DNA from: JBGSWC01 sp041752635 | GTDB taxonomy: Bacteria; Planctomycetota; Planctomycetia; Pirellulales; Lacipirellulaceae | Direction of reading: 5' to 3' | Length of the DNA stretch: 64,000 bases | Assembly: GCA_041752635.1 (NCBI GenBank) | Contig: JBGSWC010000386.1 | Location: 1 to 64,000 of the forward strand | Part shown: one piece after another, positions 46,326 to 56,300 of the stretch | Layout of the letters: each line of letters opens with the position of its first letter | Numbering within the stretch: position 1 is the first letter of the stretch | The notes under the pieces: generated by a model | The model's input: the letters and a program-made list of their open reading frames with translations, nothing else | Told to the model about the DNA's origin: nothing | The model's database searches: none | Translations under genes and position numbers: made by a program

Positions 46326-46931
46326 TCATTGCCGCCCCGCAGCCCGACGTCGTTGCCAGCAATGTCGTTGCCAGCAATAAAGAGCGACTATGCCGAGCCC
46401 GGAAAGTGCGAATGCCGATGGCTCGGGCACGATCTGGCCCCGTGTCGCGCCGCCCCGGAAGGCCTCGGTATGGACGTTGAGATACAACCGGTCCGCCCTC
46501 AACTCATCAAGCAGTGAGAGGGTCAGGACGGGATTATCGGAGATCTCCCACGCGCCAGTGATAGTTCCAGCTACTGCATCGATAACCAAATCGTCGGCAT
46601 CATCGGTGAGCGCCGGATTCAGCGTGCCTCCTAAGGTGGGACTCCCCAACAATCCAAACACAACCGGTCCATTGAACCCTACCGGCGCGTTGTGGAAATG
46701 CAGCCCAATCACATTGTCATCCACCGACGGCGTCTGACCTCCGAGGTCAACACCGGTTAACTGAATAACGTAGCTGAGCGTCGAGTGATCCTCAGACAGC
46801 ACCAAATTGGCAAAGCCCGTCGCATTGGGATCGGCACCAGCAAAGGTCGCATTGAAAAAAATTTCCTGAGCTTGCGCGGTAAATGCGAACGAACTCGCGA
46901 CGAGTAATGCAAAAGGCCGTATTACTTTCAT
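46326..46931 (-). CDS. Exported CHRD-domain PEP-CTERM protein
   Basis: About 201 residues from ATG 46931 (MKVIRPFALLVASSFAFTAQ, signal peptide). A CHRD (chordin-like) domain is recognisable: FFNATFAGAD, GFANLVLSEDHSTLSYVIQL, VIGLHFHNAPVGFNGPVVFG and LYLNVHTEAFRGGATRGQI. The PEP-CTERM signal is IVPEPSAFALSGLGIVALYC. The basic tail contains CWQRHCWQRRR, produced by an exact 15-bp tandem duplication (gtcgttgccagcaat twice, about 46351-46380). CHRD proteins are extracellular and of uncertain function. Likely in one transcript with its neighbours. Confidence 0.87.
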   Translation of the reverse strand: MKVIRPFALLVASSFAFTAQAQEIFFNATFAGADPNATGFANLVLSEDHSTLSYVIQLTGVDLGGQTPSVDDNVIGLHFHNAPVGFNGPVVFGLLGSPTLGGTLNPALTDDADDLVIDAVAGTITGAWEISDNPVLTLSLLDELRADRLYLNVHTEAFRGGATRGQIVPEPSAFALSGLGIVALYCWQRHCWQRRRAAGRQ

Positions 46932-46963
46932 ATCAAATCTCCCCCAAGTCCAAACAGATTTAC

Positions 46964-48388
46964 TTAAATCGACCTCCAACGAGCACACGCCAACGCTGCG
47001 AGGCCAACCAGCGTAATTAACAGCGTGCCAGGTTCCGGTACCGCAACCAAACGATAGATGGCTCCGGTCGGTAAACCGTTGTTGGTGCCGCTGGGAGCCA
47101 GAGTCGACTTCGTTGCCAAATAGACCTCGCCATTTTCGTCGAGCCCAAATGCAAGTATGTATTCGCCGATCGGATTTCCGCCGATGACATCGAGCACAAT
47201 GGGGTCAGCCGGAAGCGAGGCGTTGCCGTTGAGGATATCTGGTGTCAACGCCAGTAAGGTACCGTTTGCTGGTGAGAAGTTGGTACTAAAGTCGCCAAAG
47301 ATGTAAACGCCATCGAGGGCTGGCGACTCGCTGCCGCGATAGACGACACCGCCGGTGACCGAAATGCCGATCTGAGGCAAGCCGGTACCTGGCCCTCCCC
47401 CGCTGGGCCGCGAGTATTGTGCGATGGGGTCCAGCAAAGCAGCAGGTGGATTCGGCGACACCGTGTTGTCGAAATCGAAAGTGCCTTCCTTGATCCGCCA
47501 GCCATAGTTGCCACCGGCTTCGATCAAGTCGACTTCTTCGACCAGACCTTGTCCCACATCGGCGACGATGAACTGATTGCCGTCAAAAGTAGCTCGCCAC
47601 GGATTACGAAGCCCGTAAGCATAGATCTCTTCGCGCACGCCTGGGTCACCGACAAACGGATTGTCAGCGGGGATACCATACTGACCACCCGGTCCGTTGT
47701 TGCCGAGGGGATCGATCCGCAGCACTTTTCCCAAAGGTTTGGTTAAGTCCTGTGCGTTGCCAAGTCCGCCTATTGGATTGCCTGCGCCGCCGCCGGTATG
47801 CCCTGGCTCGTCATCGCCACCACCACCACCATCGCCAGTCGTAATGTACAGCATGTCATCTGGCCCGAAGGCCAGATTGCCACCATTGTGATTAAACTGC
47901 GGCTGGTTAAATGTCATCAAAATGCGTTCGGAAGCCGGGTTCGCCACATTCTGGTTGCCAGAGACCGAATACTCGGCTAAGACGCTTTGGTGGTCGATTG
48001 GATCTGCTGCCGTGCCAGGATCCATGGAGGGGGCGCTGTAGTAGACATAAAACTTGTCGCTGCCCGGTGAACCCGATTGCCCGTAATTAGGATGAAACGC
48101 CAGACCCAGAAGTCCACGCTCATCGAAACCGGTTCGTTCGGTCACCAACCGCGACTCAATGTCCAAGAACGGCGTTGCCAATAAACTGCCGTTCTGGATT
48201 ACGTGAATCGTTCCCCGTTGGTCAGTGACAAACAGTCGGTTGGTCCCATCGCCAGCATTCGTAATTCCCACCGGCGAGACAATCTCGCCGACCGACACAG
48301 GCTTAAGCGCAATCGACGGCAACTGAGCCACAGCGTGCGCGGTTATGCAACATACGATCACCACAGCTAAGTCGCTCAGCCGTATCAT
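46964..48388 (-). CDS. PQQ-type sugar dehydrogenase-like beta-propeller with PEP-CTERM anchor
   Basis: About 474 residues from ATG 48388 (MIRLSDLAVVIVCCITAHAV, signal peptide). A soluble glucose dehydrogenase-type propeller follows: NRLFVTDQRGTIHVIQNGSL, GLLGLAFHPNYGQSGSPGSD, FNHNGGNLAFGPDDMLYITT then GDGGGGGDD, AYGLRNPWRATFD and NYGWRIKEGTFDFD. These match the conserved His, Arg and Asp segments of the glucose/sorbosone dehydrogenase family, which oxidises sugars with PQQ. The C-terminus is a PEP-CTERM signal (AVPEPGTLLITLVGLAALAC then RWRSI). The substrate is unknown. First gene of the group of three. Confidence 0.88.
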   Translation of the reverse strand: MIRLSDLAVVIVCCITAHAVAQLPSIALKPVSVGEIVSPVGITNAGDGTNRLFVTDQRGTIHVIQNGSLLATPFLDIESRLVTERTGFDERGLLGLAFHPNYGQSGSPGSDKFYVYYSAPSMDPGTAADPIDHQSVLAEYSVSGNQNVANPASERILMTFNQPQFNHNGGNLAFGPDDMLYITTGDGGGGGDDEPGHTGGGAGNPIGGLGNAQDLTKPLGKVLRIDPLGNNGPGGQYGIPADNPFVGDPGVREEIYAYGLRNPWRATFDGNQFIVADVGQGLVEEVDLIEAGGNYGWRIKEGTFDFDNTVSPNPPAALLDPIAQYSRPSGGGPGTGLPQIGISVTGGVVYRGSESPALDGVYIFGDFSTNFSPANGTLLALTPDILNGNASLPADPIVLDVIGGNPIGEYILAFGLDENGEVYLATKSTLAPSGTNNGLPTGAIYRLVAVPEPGTLLITLVGLAALACARWRSI

Positions 48389-48479
48389 GGGTCGCCTTCC
48401 CAAATCGTAGAGTAAGCGCAAATCTCGCAGTATTGCATTGCGAGAATCGGCCGTAAGTTTCGCCGCACAGTCGGCGTCT

Positions 48480-48493
48480 GCTTATACAAGTGT
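48480..48493 (-). promoter_or_regulatory. Promoter-like motif shared with 30624-30637
   Basis: Minus-strand acacttgtataagc, about 90 bases upstream of the PQQ-type dehydrogenase start, identical to a motif in front of the FHA gene. Possible -10 region; no defined -35. Confidence 0.3.
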
Positions 48494-48565
48494 CACGGGC
48501 AAACAAATATATTGCAGTTTGTCCAGAAACATTTGTGGCGATGCGATTAAGAAGCGTCGAAACGC

Positions 48566-49306
48566 TTACAATGCCACCAGAAACTCAAGTGCTCGCGGCG
48601 AGTCAAAGGGCGTGACCTCGTAGAACACCAAGCCGTCTCGCTCCTCACGGAAAACGTTTAAATCGGAGCTTTCGCTTAGCACTTCGGACGCGTCCGAATG
48701 ATCGGCAGTCGCTCGATCAACGAACACCATCACTGGAATGCCGTCGACCTCGCAAAGTATAGCCGTCGTGTCGCGGCTAAGTCCGCCGGGGTAAGAAAGG
48801 CCCAGCATGCGGCTGCCGGCTGGCATCGCCAACAGGCGGAGCGGCTGGCCTTGTCGACTGGCAAACACCTGAGCAAAACGTTCGGGGTCTTCGCATTCGT
48901 AGTACGGCTCGAAACCCTGCGCTACCGTGCTGGCGTACACTTGGGTGAGTGGAATCGGCTTGAAGAACGGCTCGGCATTTCGCTCTTGAGAAAAAACCCA
49001 CGCCAGCAAAACGCCACCCACAGCCGCCGCTGCGACCCACCAAATCCGTCCCGGAAATCGGAGCGTCCTGGGCGACGTATCGCTCACCCGGTTCACGATC
49101 GTGGCTACGTGCTCTTCCGTCGCTGGGGCGAGGGGGAACAGTTCTCCTAAGGACCGATCGATTCGTCGTTGCAATTCAATTTCCGAGGCCAATTGTGGGT
49201 CGCACAGCAGGCGCTCCTCAAGCTCTCTCCGCTCGTGCGGCATTAAGGCGTCGTCGAGATAGTTCTCGATTATTCGCTGGTCTTCGGAATTGTTAGGAGA
49301 GTGCAT
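48566..49306 (-). CDS. Membrane anti-sigma factor
   Basis: About 246 residues from ATG 49306 (MHSPNNSEDQRIIENYLDDA). The N-terminal cytoplasmic part (1-70) has the helical layout of anti-sigma domains (DDALMPHERRELEERLLCDP, QRRIDRSLGELF) but no zinc HxxxCxxC motif. One transmembrane helix follows (IWWVAAAAVGGVLLAWVFS, about 95-113), then an outside domain of about 130 residues (RLLAMPAGSRMLGLSYPGGL). Its start overlaps the end of the sigma gene by 14 bases, so the two are translationally coupled. It would hold the sigma factor at the membrane until an envelope signal arrives; the signal is unknown. Confidence 0.82.
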   Translation of the reverse strand: MHSPNNSEDQRIIENYLDDALMPHERRELEERLLCDPQLASEIELQRRIDRSLGELFPLAPATEEHVATIVNRVSDTSPRTLRFPGRIWWVAAAAVGGVLLAWVFSQERNAEPFFKPIPLTQVYASTVAQGFEPYYECEDPERFAQVFASRQGQPLRLLAMPAGSRMLGLSYPGGLSRDTTAILCEVDGIPVMVFVDRATADHSDASEVLSESSDLNVFREERDGLVFYEVTPFDSPRALEFLVAL

Positions 49307-49934
49307 CAGGCGTGGTGGCCTTTGAATTGGAATCGCGATCACGAGCCATTTGCGTGAGCCCGAGCCGGCGTCGCAATTCTTGTCGACTGCGATGCACATG
49401 GCTCATGGCCGTGCCTTGTGGCAAGCCTAGTAACTCGGCAATTTCAGCATAACTCAGTTCGTGGACCACTCGAAGTAGCAAACAACAACGGGCATCGTCG
49501 GAAAGGTATTGCAATGCATCCTGCACCTCATCGGTAAAACCAATCTGCCCGGCGAGCAACTCGCCAGAGCTCGGATCAACCGATTGTGTCTCACACGTTG
49601 CCCGATCAGCGACTTCGGAGATATCCAGCGGATCAGCGGCGTAGGTGCGTCGGCGATAAGTCTTGCGGCGCTCGTTCAAGGCACAGCGACGCACCACGCC
49701 AACCATCCAAGCTACGAACGCGTGTGGGCTGGAAAACTGTTTTGCTTTTGACACCGCAATGCCCGCAGCTTCCTGAACTATATCCTCGGCCCCCTCCTGC
49801 CGACCCAACACTCCGGCAGCAACCGCAGTTAATCGAGGGTAAGCCTGCTCGTAATGCGCAGCATATTCTACAACCGTCGAATGTGCCGACAATTTTTGGA
49901 TACTTTCGGAAATTGGTTCTTGCGGACTGCTCAT
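49293..49934 (-). CDS. ECF-type RNA polymerase sigma factor
   Basis: A 213-residue sigma-70-like factor. Region 2 is seen in AYPRLTAVAAGVLGRQEGAE-DIVQEA and FVAWMVGVVRRCALNERRK. Region 4 is YLSDDARCCLLLRVVHELSY then AEIAELLGLPQGTAMSHVHR, a helix-turn-helix binding the -35 element. It resembles planctomycete ECF groups that are followed by a membrane anti-sigma factor, as here (overlap at 49293-49306). It is encoded just upstream of three PEP-CTERM genes on the same strand and could regulate them; this is inference from position. Confidence 0.92.
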   Translation of the reverse strand: MSSPQEPISESIQKLSAHSTVVEYAAHYEQAYPRLTAVAAGVLGRQEGAEDIVQEAAGIAVSKAKQFSSPHAFVAWMVGVVRRCALNERRKTYRRRTYAADPLDISEVADRATCETQSVDPSSGELLAGQIGFTDEVQDALQYLSDDARCCLLLRVVHELSYAEIAELLGLPQGTAMSHVHRSRQELRRRLGLTQMARDRDSNSKATTPDALS

Positions 49935-50069
49935 TACCGCTCATCATACAGGTGTCACGAGTTTGCCGATCTATTGCAAACGCTGCGTCAATGAATCTGC
50001 TGGAGCACTCGAACAGGCAATTTCGTCACCCAATCAGTCACTTTTTCTCTCGCCTGAACACGTTACGTG

Positions 50070-51005
50070 ATGTACGCGCCAGTAAGCAACCGTCGCCGCC
50101 GTGGTTTCACGATTGTCGAATTGTTGGTGGCAATCGCCATCATCGGCGTCCTTGTTGGACTTTTGCTGCCAGCAGTACAGTCGGCTCGCGAGTCGGCTCG
50201 TCGCGCCGCATGTGTGAATCATCAAAAACAGCTTGCCTTAGCAATCTTGAATTTCGAGCAGGCCCACCGACGTTTGCCCCCCGGCCGCATTGGCTGTGAC
50301 GACACGGGCGACACCTCGACCATCGACGTCTGTCCCCAAGGTCTTTCTGCCGATAAGAAAACTGCCGCCAGCGGGTTTGTTTCCATCCTGCCCCAACTTG
50401 AGCAACAAGCGCTGTACGATCAACTATCAGTCGAAGTCGGTGGATTGTGGAATCGGAATGTCGACGACCTGGGGTGGTATAGCGATATGGAAAAGTGCAA
50501 AGGCATAAAGCAGCAACCGACGGTGCTCCGCTGCCCAAGCGACACTTCCGAAAAGATGAGTAACGTCTACGACCCCGTAATCGCCGCGACTGGTAGCTAT
50601 GCGCTGTCGCAAGGTTCTCTGGGGCCAGGCAAACCGCTTGCAGTGACAAAATACGGAAACAACGGGGCGTTCATCTACGTAAGGCAGCGAAAGCTGCGGC
50701 AACTGACCGACGGCACCTCCAACACGTTCTTGCTGGGCGAAGTCGTGCTTGCCGACACCTGGGAGTCCTCGAACACCTGGACCTATGCCTTAGCCCATGC
50801 TGATTGCCTACGGACGACAGCCAACGCTTTGAACACGCAGCCTGGTGCCGGATACACTTACGATCGACAAAACGGTGCTTTCGGGAGCCAACATCCCGGC
50901 GGCGCAAATTTCGCCTACGCCGACGGACACGTGACATTTGTCGAAGACGAAATCGACATTGCCAACTACCGAAGCATGTCAACCATTGGCGGTGGCGACC
51001 GTTGA
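50070..51005 (+). CDS. DUF1559 pseudopilin-like protein
   Basis: About 311 residues from ATG 50070, preceded in frame by a GTG at 50067. The prepilin motif is RRG/FTIVELLVAIAIIGVLVG, followed by LLPAVQSARESARRAACVNH and KQLALAILNFEQAH. The C-terminal signature SQHPGGANFAYADGHVTF is a canonical H-x9-DG. It is divergent from the sigma factor gene across 135 bases. No lipoprotein gene follows, unlike the three other pairs. Confidence 0.92.
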   Translation: MYAPVSNRRRRGFTIVELLVAIAIIGVLVGLLLPAVQSARESARRAACVNHQKQLALAILNFEQAHRRLPPGRIGCDDTGDTSTIDVCPQGLSADKKTAASGFVSILPQLEQQALYDQLSVEVGGLWNRNVDDLGWYSDMEKCKGIKQQPTVLRCPSDTSEKMSNVYDPVIAATGSYALSQGSLGPGKPLAVTKYGNNGAFIYVRQRKLRQLTDGTSNTFLLGEVVLADTWESSNTWTYALAHADCLRTTANALNTQPGAGYTYDRQNGAFGSQHPGGANFAYADGHVTFVEDEIDIANYRSMSTIGGGDR

Positions 51006-51584
51006 ATGCTGCTAAATTGCGCGCGGCATCTAACGCAAATGCCGCCGGAGGCTAGCTGCGCTTAGGTCTTCTCAACCCGTGTTATCACAGGAATACAGTC
51101 TCTCCCGATTCAACAGTTTCGGGATTGCGTATCAATGGGTGAGTGCAAGCGCTTACCGCTTGGGGCGTGAAAAAAAACCGGTGGTGCCGACTCGGGCCCG
51201 CGCTACCCCACCACCACAGGCTCAGAATTGACACCAGCCTTGCTGTCATCGGGGCAGGAACGGCCCCTGTTGTTCCGAAGGCGTCGGGTCGTTCTTGGTC
51301 AGAACGCTCGTCAGATCATGCTGTGTGTCGACCCGGTGCCGTTGGCTACTGGCTCATGGCTTCAGGTAAACAAGTTCGGGCTTGTTGCATCGGGGTTATC
51401 GATACGACACGAACTCAGCAGTTTGATTTCTCATTTTTCGGTTGCAAAAGGGTGCGAAAGCGGACTGACTATGGGGTGAATCCATTCGATGCTAGGCTCT
51501 CTTCCTGCCCGATCTGCCAACGATCGGGTCGCCCTGGCATGGGGGATGGGGGGAAGCAGCTTTGCAACACGATGGGCTGTAACG
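51006..51584. other. Gene-free stretch with a minus-strand terminator-like hairpin
   Basis: About 580 bp between two plus-strand genes. At 51167-51222 the sequence on the minus strand is ggtggtg, a 20-odd base loop, caccacc, then gg and eight T, which is the layout of an intrinsic terminator. No minus-strand gene is nearby to need it. The frame open from 51489 belongs to the next gene but lacks a signal before 51585. Confidence 0.4.
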
Positions 51585-52094
51585 ATGGCACAACGCGTTA
51601 TCTTATTCGTGATACTTGCGCTAGGCCTGGCAGGACTCGCTTGGGCCTATCTGCCGTGGGAGACTCGCGCTACGCCCGAAGAATTAGCCGAACTTGCGCT
51701 GACGGCACAGTCGGAAGAAGAACGGGCGAAGGCCGCAGCAAAGTTATCTGATTATGGTCCCGAGTCGCTTGAGTTCTTGCGGCATGTCGCGCAAGAAACA
51801 ACAGACCCGCCCGTGCAGGCCATCTGCCTGCAGGGACTGGCGAGGCTTTGGGATTACGAGAGCATGGACTTGCTGCTCGATATGGCCGAGTCGGGTTCGC
51901 CGCTGGTTCGCGGTCAAGCGGCTCAGGCGGTCATGCGAATGACTGGCCGAACACGTCCTTACGCTGCGAGTGCATCGGTTGCACAGCGCGAAACGCTTGT
52001 GGGACATATGCGAGAAGATTGGCAACAAATCCAAAACGCGACACCCGAAGATCGCGAAGAACTCAAACGAAGATTGCGAGAAAGCCATGAATAA
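51585..52094 (+). CDS. Membrane-anchored HEAT-like repeat protein
   Basis: About 169 residues from ATG 51585 (MAQRVILFVILALGLAGLAW), one N-terminal hydrophobic helix, then helical repeats of HEAT/PBS-lyase type (ESLEFLRHVAQETTDPPVQA, ICLQGLARLWDYESMDLLLD, SGSPLVRGQAAQAVMRMTGR). Such repeats bind proteins. The C-terminus is charged and helical. Its stop overlaps the start of the next DUF1559 gene (ATGAATAA), so the two are translationally coupled and probably act together; a role as partner of the pseudopilin is inferred. Confidence 0.82.
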   Translation: MAQRVILFVILALGLAGLAWAYLPWETRATPEELAELALTAQSEEERAKAAAKLSDYGPESLEFLRHVAQETTDPPVQAICLQGLARLWDYESMDLLLDMAESGSPLVRGQAAQAVMRMTGRTRPYAASASVAQRETLVGHMREDWQQIQNATPEDREELKRRLRESHE

Positions 52095-53025
52095 TCGTTC
52101 GCTGCGTCGTGCTTTTACGTTGGTCGAACTGTTGGTGGTGATTGCCATTATCGGCATTCTGATCGCGCTATTACTGCCGGCGGTGCAAACAGCTCGCGAG
52201 GCCGCGCGGCGGGCGAGCTGCCAGAGCAACTTGCACCAAATTGGTATCGCCTACCACAACCTGCGAACCACTTATCCCAAACAGCGCGACGTGATCACCG
52301 CGGGGGGGTGGCTCAATCGCCTGATGCCTTACATGGAAAGCCAAGGTGTCATGTATCTTTGTCCGAATGACGAAGAGCCGGCCGCCGGCGGACTGGCGAA
52401 TGTCACTCTGACGGTGAATCCCAATAATCCCAATCATCGCGACCACCACGACATACCATTCGACGCCAGTCACTCCCACTGTCGCGAAAGCAGCCACGTC
52501 ATGTCGCGGTATGGAGCCAGCGCCCGGCCGGGATCATTTGGACTCGAATTCGAGGATATCCTCGTGGGTGGCGACTGGGATTTCAACGACCTGCGGGTAT
52601 TGATCGAGCCGCTCGGCAATCGTGAATGCCGCTGTACTGCGGTCGAGAAAAACGCGGGCTACAGCTTCGCGATGTCCGACGCCGACGGCAATTTTATCAA
52701 GAACCCCTTTCACCCTACCACGTCGCAAGTCGTCGATTGTTTCGAGTCGAGCTATGCGATGAACAACATCGCCTCGAAGTTCATGGTGGGTCAGGGCGAC
52801 GGCCGCAAGATTCTCGTGCTCGAATATGAGCTCACCATCGCCAACGTGGCCGGACCCAACGCCCGCGACATTTGGGACGCGATGGTCGCCCCTCGGCACC
52901 TGGGCGTGCTAAATGTGCTGTATGCCGACGGCCACGTCGACACCCACTCGCCCGAGGAGATCGATCCCCGGATTCCGAGCTTTCAAGAACAGGTGTGGTG
53001 GCCCGACGGGCGGAAATACAAGTAG
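52087..53025 (+). CDS. Divergent DUF1559 pseudopilin-like protein
   Basis: About 312 residues from ATG 52087. The prepilin motif RRA/FTLVELLVVIAIIGILIA is preceded by Ala instead of Gly at the cleavage site, which still can be processed. Then LLPAVQTAREAARRASCQSN and LHQIGIAYHNL. The middle differs from the other four paralogues (FGLEFEDILVGGDWDFNDLR, ECRCTAVEKNAGYSFAMSDA), and the C-terminal signature is RHLGVLNVLYADGHVD. It overlaps the HEAT-like gene by eight bases, a pairing not seen for the others. Confidence 0.87.
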   Translation: MNNRSLRRAFTLVELLVVIAIIGILIALLLPAVQTAREAARRASCQSNLHQIGIAYHNLRTTYPKQRDVITAGGWLNRLMPYMESQGVMYLCPNDEEPAAGGLANVTLTVNPNNPNHRDHHDIPFDASHSHCRESSHVMSRYGASARPGSFGLEFEDILVGGDWDFNDLRVLIEPLGNRECRCTAVEKNAGYSFAMSDADGNFIKNPFHPTTSQVVDCFESSYAMNNIASKFMVGQGDGRKILVLEYELTIANVAGPNARDIWDAMVAPRHLGVLNVLYADGHVDTHSPEEIDPRIPSFQEQVWWPDGRKYK

Positions 53026-53397
53026 GTGCGACTTATCAACCCCACGCCATGATTTGCCGATGCAGAAACGGCACTTCGTGATCGAGTTGATGAATCCGTC
53101 TTTAGCACGCCAAGTTTGACTTGCTTTCGCTCCCGAACAGCAGTGCGTATTTCTCCGAAGGTTACTTTCGCGCCCGAGAGCGGTTTGTCGATAAGTGCAT
53201 AGCGGGTCGGCTCGAGCGTCAAGAGGCGACGATCGATGTAAGAAGTCTTGCCATCGAACCTCTCACGATTGACGTTGGCATCGCGGGCAATCCACAGCTC
53301 GAACAAGCCTGCAGATAGTGCACACGTTGAGCGAGTGCCGTAATGGCTGCGTGATTCACTAATTCTCGGACCATTTCGAAATTGCGCTGCCCGCGCG
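53026..53397. other. Intergenic stretch, possible gene fragment
   Basis: About 370 bp between convergent genes. A minus-strand frame (53306 leftwards, into the DUF1559 3' end) reads FELWIARDANVNRERFDGKT and LEPTRYALIDKPLSGAKVTF, which looks protein-like but has no start signal or family and overlaps a real gene. It may be a fragment of a lost gene. Confidence 0.25.
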
Positions 53398-56300
53398 TTA
53401 TTGCTGCGGCGGCTTTGCCGTCAGCACCACCGCTCCATGTTCGCGGCTCATTACCAGCACGGCAAATTCCGTCACGTTCCCCATATCGTCGGTGTTGAGG
53501 CTCGTGTAGTCGAACTTGCCGCGTAGGTCAGTGTAGCCATCTTTAAAGAACCGCGGCCCTTCGGACGTGCGGGCGTAGACCTTCACATACACCTTCGACT
53601 GTGGTTTGTTCGTCTCGGCATGGCGGACTTCAAGTCGGCCATACTGCTCGACGAGTTGCACCTTCAGGTTGTTCGCGTAGTAGGCCTGAGCCGCGCGGCG
53701 GCCCGAGCCAAGCACTTCGACCAGCACGTTCTTGCCGGCGAACTCATTGGGGATATCGAGCGCGTGGGTCGTACCCTGCTTCGGCAAGGCAACAACATCG
53801 CTGCGGTTCGGCTTGATCACACCGAAGCGATCGGCTTCGCTTTCTACAAACGGATTCGAGCTAAACAGGAACTCGAGGTCCATTTCGTAGTAATTCACCG
53901 TCACGTTTTCGAGATTCTGGAAAGTGAGTTTGACCCGACCTCCATCGACGTTCATTTCGAGCGCCGGCTCGGTCGACGCAAGCTGGTCTTGCAGCCGTTC
54001 GCGCTCGTCTTTGTCGCGGCCGCTCTCGGCCACTTCGCCCCCGCCGATTTCACCCACCTGCGACAGCACGTCGGCGAACCGATCGCGCCATTTGTCGACC
54101 GAGTATTCGGCATAGCGCTTCGCAATTCGCTCGGCCTCGCGTGGCTGCTCGCGATAGAAGGCGACGTAGCAACGCAAGTACTCGATCTGCAACTGGGTCG
54201 GCAACTGCTTGGCGTCGACCTTGTCGAACCACGCCAGCCCCTCGGCAACGCGATCCTGCAACAACAGGTAATAGACAATGTCGAGCTCGTCTTCGTCGGT
54301 CAGCTCCGCCTTGTAGCGCAGCACGTTCAGCAGTCGCTGGTACTGCTCGCGGAACGCCGAGTTGACGATCTTGCGCTCGCGCCCCAGGCGATGAGCGCGA
54401 GCGTTCACCAGCGGGCTGTATTCGAGATGCTGAATCCAGTGGCGCTCGACGGGATCGACCGTCGCCAACGTGGTGTCGATACGATCGCCGAATCGCCGCA
54501 GGAATCCATCGTTGGTCCGCAGATACTCTTGAATGCGATCGAGCCGGTTGTGGTAAATCGCGTAGCTCCACAATACCGGATTGTAGGCGTGACGTTTCGC
54601 CAGCAGGTCGAGCGTCTTGTCGAAGTAATCGATGTCGCGCATCCGCCAGGCAACCCGACCAAGATCGATGCGATGGACGTTGTTCTGTTCGAGATAATTC
54701 AGCACCTCGGCAGGTGTGCCCCATTGCGACAGGTAATCCCACGAGGCCGTGTCGATCTTGCTGAGCTGCGCGACCACATGGAACGTGAACGGCTCGGCCC
54801 AGGCGGCCAGCGCCTCGTCGCGAGCGACGTGTACCGGGTAGTGTGCGAAGTCGCCCGTACGTGGGAAGTAGAAGTAATATTCCAACTTCTGGGTCGCGTA
54901 AGGACCAAGCTGCACCGGCAGACTGCGGGTCCGTTCGCTGCCGAGCACCGGCATTGCCTTTTCGGGAATCTGTACCAAAACGTCGAGCTTCTGCGTCGCC
55001 GAGGTTGGGTTGGTAACGACGACCTGGCAACCATACACAACGCCCGGCAGAAACTCTTCGGTCACATACTTGTCGCGCTGCTCACCGTCGACCTGCACGT
55101 AACGATCGCCGTTGCGGAAGAAGTTCTGGCCCACCAACACCGGTGTCTTGTCGTCGCTGATCGGTGCTTCCTTGATTTGCTTGTGAAACACAATGGTCGG
55201 CGAAGCGGCCTTGAGTGTCAGCGAGGCATCTTCGGTGGTGATCTCCGGTTCGTCGGCCTTTGCCGGCAGGTCGAGCACTGCCAATGCAAGCATCATCTCA
55301 CTAAAGTTTGACGTCGGTACAGCGACATGCTCCGATAGAAACGGACCATCTTTCCCATTGGCGTCCCCATCGGCCAGAAAGGCCGCATAATCGCGCCAAA
55401 AAGCGTTGATCGAAATGCGATCGGCCAGTTGCTGCTCGATGGGAACGTGATAGTAGTTGTTCTCGGCCCATTCCTTGACCGACGGCATCTTGCGATAGAA
55501 CCCACGCACGTCTTCGCGACGCCGGCCGTCCATCTTAAGGACGCCCCGTCCACCGTAGGAAAAACCCCACTCTCCTCCAAGGTCGCCATTCGCCTCTAAT
55601 TCGCTGTAATATCGACTCGCTTTTTCTTCCAACGCTCGCCGGTAGAGTGTGCTAGCTTCTTTATCTGCCAACCTCTCGACCGCAGCGCGGCTCATCGGTT
55701 TGGCTGCGTCGGACATGGCCCCAAACTGAGGAGTTGAGGTCGGATCGGGGCGATTTTCGGCCTTGAAGCGACCAACTACCGCGTTGTCGGCTTCGTCACC
55801 TGCCATTTCTTCATTCAAGCCTTCGACTGTACTCAATATCTTGCCAGCTAACCCTTTATCCTTCGACAGCGAGCGGCCACGCAAAGCGGTGGTGAATAAG
55901 TCGTCCTCGAGCGATGGGTTCGGAGGCAACAGCGCGAACAAGTCGGCCAGGTGCCGCTTCGCTGCAGCCCGTTCCTCCTTACCAAGGCGGTCGGCCAATA
56001 GTACTCGCTCGGCCATGTTGAGTCGGCTGTAACGCCACGGGTCAGTAAATTCTCTCACATCGTCTTCCAACAGATAGTGGTCGACGAATGTCTTGTCTTT
56101 CTTGTTGCGAAGGTAGGGCAGCACCACCTGCTTGAAGAACTCAGGGTCTTTGCGACTGACGAAGAAACTCAACTCGTGTGATGCGTATTTCGAGTACTTC
56201 TCGCGCTTGGCGGCATCGTCGAGCGAATTCCAATCGAGCACAAAGCCGAACTCGGCAAGCGTCGGATTGCCGGTGCGAGTCAAGTAGAGACTGTAGACTG

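Noticed and set aside
51165..51225. tracrRNA, SRP or RNase P-like RNA end (gagtcggcacc then T run)
   Set aside because: Resemblance is limited to a few bases; no conserved core of any of these RNAs was found in the surrounding 400 bases.
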